From contig CM062296.1 in NCBI GenBank assembly GCA_031216915.1, positions 60,129,084 to 60,193,083 of the forward strand: a stretch of 64,000 nt of DNA, read 5' to 3'. The notes under the pieces were generated by a model. It had not been told where the DNA came from and made no database searches. It worked only from the letters and a program-made list of their open reading frames with translations. The DNA is from Pictodentalium vernedei. Lineage: Eukaryota; Mollusca; Scaphopoda; Dentaliida; Dentaliidae. Position numbers and translations under genes: made by a program. The stretch's first letter is position 1, and each line of letters begins with the position of its first letter. Shown here in pieces: positions 61,930 through 64,000 of the stretch.

Positions 61930-63850
61930 ATATTTGTTCTCATAGCACAGTGATAACAAAGGCACCCCAAAACACACTCATTCCTGTCCCAAGGTGAAAA
62001 CAAAGGTACCCAAGAAGTTTCGTGAAGATCAGTTCACAAATATGAGCTGTGTAGAAGTTGTGACAAAAAACTGATTGGACATAATTTCGGTACAAAATGG
62101 CCACTGGCAGCCATCTTGAATTTTGAACCGCGCCCAGAAACACCCGTTCTCGTCCCAAGGTGATAACAAAGGTAGCCAAGAAGTTTTGTGAAGATCGGTT
62201 CATAAATACAGCCTCTAGCCCGAGCCGTATTGACATGTGCACTTACAGAGTATAAGTAGCACTGAATAAATCAAAGTTCATCTAATTTGCATAATTTCTG
62301 CACGAGAAAAAAACCCGTACTATATGTGATGTATTCCATGTTACTAAACATTCATACAAAAATTTACTCAAATCAGAACTTTCATACAGAAGATCTGTAC
62401 AAAAGACTGATTGCACTAATTTTGGTACAAAATGGCTGCTGGTGGCCATCTTGAATTTCGGACCACACCCAAAAACACTCGTTCTCATCCCACGGTAATA
62501 ACAAAGGTACCCAAGAAGTTTCGTAAAGATCGGTTCATAAATACGGCATCTAGCCTGAGCCGTATAGAAGTTGTGTACAAAAAACTGATTAGACCTAATT
62601 TCGATACAAAATGGCCACTGGCAGCCATCTTGAATTTTGGACCGCACCCAGAAACACTCGTTCCTGTCCCAAGGTGATAACAAAGGTACCCAAGACGTTT
62701 CGTGAAGATCGGTTCATAAATACAGACTCTAGCCCGAGCCGTATTGACATGTGTACTTACTGTGCGTAAGCAGCACTGAAAAAATCAAAGTTCATCTAAT
62801 TTGCATAATTTCTGCACGAGAAAAAAACCCGTATTATATGTGATGTATCCCATGGTACTAAACATTCACACAAAAAATTATTCAAATCAGCGCTTTCATA
62901 CGGAAGTTCTGTGCAAAAATCTGATTGCACCAAATTTCGTACAAAATGGTTGCCATCGGCCATCTTGAATTTCGGACCGAACCCCAAAACACTCGTTCTC
63001 GTCCCACGGTGATAACAAAGGTACCCAAGAAGTTTTGTAAAGATCGGTTCATAAATACGGCCTCTAGCCCGAGCCGTATTGGCATTTGCACTTACAGTGC
63101 TGCAAGTAACACCAAAAAACATCAAAGTTAGTCTAATTTGCATAATTTACGCACAAGAAAAAAAACCGTATTATATGTGATGTATCCCATGGTACTAAAC
63201 ATTCATACAAAAAATTATTCAAATCAGAGCTTTCATATGGAAGTTCTGTACAAAAAACAGATTTCTGCATCGTCGGTACAAAATGGCAGCTGGCAGCCAT
63301 CTTGAATTTCGGACCGCACCCAAAAACACTCGTTCTCGTCCCACAGTCATAACAAAGGTACCCAAGAAGTTCAGTAAAGATCGGTTCATAAATACGGCCT
63401 CTAGCCCGAGCCATAGCAGCTTGGCACTTACAGCTCTGAAAGTAACACTAAATAAATCAAAGTCAGTCTAATTTGCATAATTTACGCACGAGAAAAAAAC
63501 CCGTATTATATGTGATGTATCCCATGGTACTAAACATTTATACAAAACTTTATTCAAATCAGAACTTTCATACAGAAGTTCTGTACAAAAAACTGATTTT
63601 TGCATCATCGGTACAAAATGGCCGCTGGCAGCCATCTTGAATTTCGGACCACACCTAAAAACACTCGTTCCCGTCCCAGGGTCATAACAAAGGTACACAA
63701 GAAGTTTCGTAAAGATCGGTTCATAAATACGACCTCTAGCCCGAGCCATAGCCAATTGTTGACGTACGGACAGACGGACGGACGGACGGACGGACAGACG
63801 GACGACGGACGACGGGCCATGACAATAGCTCAAATTTGACTTCGTCAAAG
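61930..63850. repeat. Tandem array of ~335-bp units ending in a (GACG)n tract
   Basis: TTTGCATAATTT recurs near 62288, 62798, 63138 and 63472 (spacings about 510, 340, 334). Each unit has CAGCCATCTTGAATTTCGGA, AACAAAGGTACCCAAGAAGT and AAAGATCGGTTCATAAATAC. The array ends at 63755-63810 with (GACG)n-like DNA and a hairpin AGCTCAAATTTGAC/GTCAAAGTTGAGCT. ORFs across it are shadows of the repeat. The last 150 bp to 64000 hold a decayed piece of the TTAA MITE family. Confidence 0.75.
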
Positions 63851-64000
63851 TTGAGCTAAAAATGAAAAGAATTTGTCATGCAAGAATTCTATTGCACGTG
63901 TCGTTTGCTATTCTTGTTGTGTAATAGGTTAATAAACAGGTTACATTACTCCATGCAGTCAGAATCTTTAATATATCTCGTCATACGTTAACCCTTCTCC

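Noticed and set aside
62282-63848. 100-130-codon open frames with shared RGRIYEPIFTKLLGYLCY segments
   Set aside because: They repeat with the ~335-bp tandem unit and lack coding features.

Overview
This is a repeat-saturated, AT-rich piece of an animal nuclear genome, most likely a marine invertebrate and perhaps a mollusc or another lophotrochozoan (moderate to low confidence). The reasons are split coding exons with GT-AG introns, a non-LTR retrotransposon whose first ORF has an SGNH-hydrolase domain, tRNA- and 5S-headed SINEs, FLYWCH/MULE transposons, many miniature inverted-repeat elements, and a 100-N assembly gap. There are no prokaryotic genes, operons or CRISPR arrays.

Host gene. 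I find one host gene, on the minus strand. Six exons between 36787 and 18970 join in phase and encode most of a phytanoyl-CoA dioxygenase (PhyH) family Fe(II)/2-oxoglutarate oxygenase, including the HxD motif, the distal His, the 2OG-binding Arg and the stop codon. The N-terminal exon or exons were not found. Its introns hold most of the mobile elements from 19 to 36 kb. A 2.3-kb minisatellite of about 66 units of 35 bp starts exactly at the end of one exon. The unit resembles that exon-intron junction, so the intron begins with dozens of copies of its own 5' splice site.

Layout. 1-2.7 kb: fold-back and tandem repeats. 2.7-16.2 kb: a ~4.2-kb block present twice in direct orientation around a non-coding element with 1.24-kb terminal direct repeats; each block carries SINEs, a hAT-type MITE, a pogo/Tigger-like MITE and two kinds of TTAA-flanked MITE. 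16-32 kb: a dense series of one palindromic TTAA-flanked MITE family plus SINEs, inside or beside the PhyH gene. 32.9-35.2 kb: the exon-junction minisatellite. 36.9-40 kb: a damaged MULE transposase copy with GGACGTTTCGGCC iterons and a truncated LINE. 40.9-52.8 kb: a nested complex. A SINE is split by an ~11.9-kb MULE-bounded block (9-bp target duplication with one mismatch, iteron-bearing inverted ends). That MULE carries a second MULE with a FLYWCH ORF, and its transposase gene is interrupted by a hAT-type element, which in turn contains a rearranged ~6-kb LINE. 53-54.6 kb: another hAT-type element with an exact 8-bp target duplication and internal tandem repeats. 55-64 kb: the assembly gap, another truncated LINE, 5S-headed SINEs and a ~335-bp tandem repeat array.

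The window therefore records successive insertions that target duplications and interrupted copies put in order. The transposase genes and the large LINE all carry frameshifts, truncations or rearrangements, although the LINE copies look nearly identical and therefore recent. All statements about family membership come from motifs read by eye; no database was searched.
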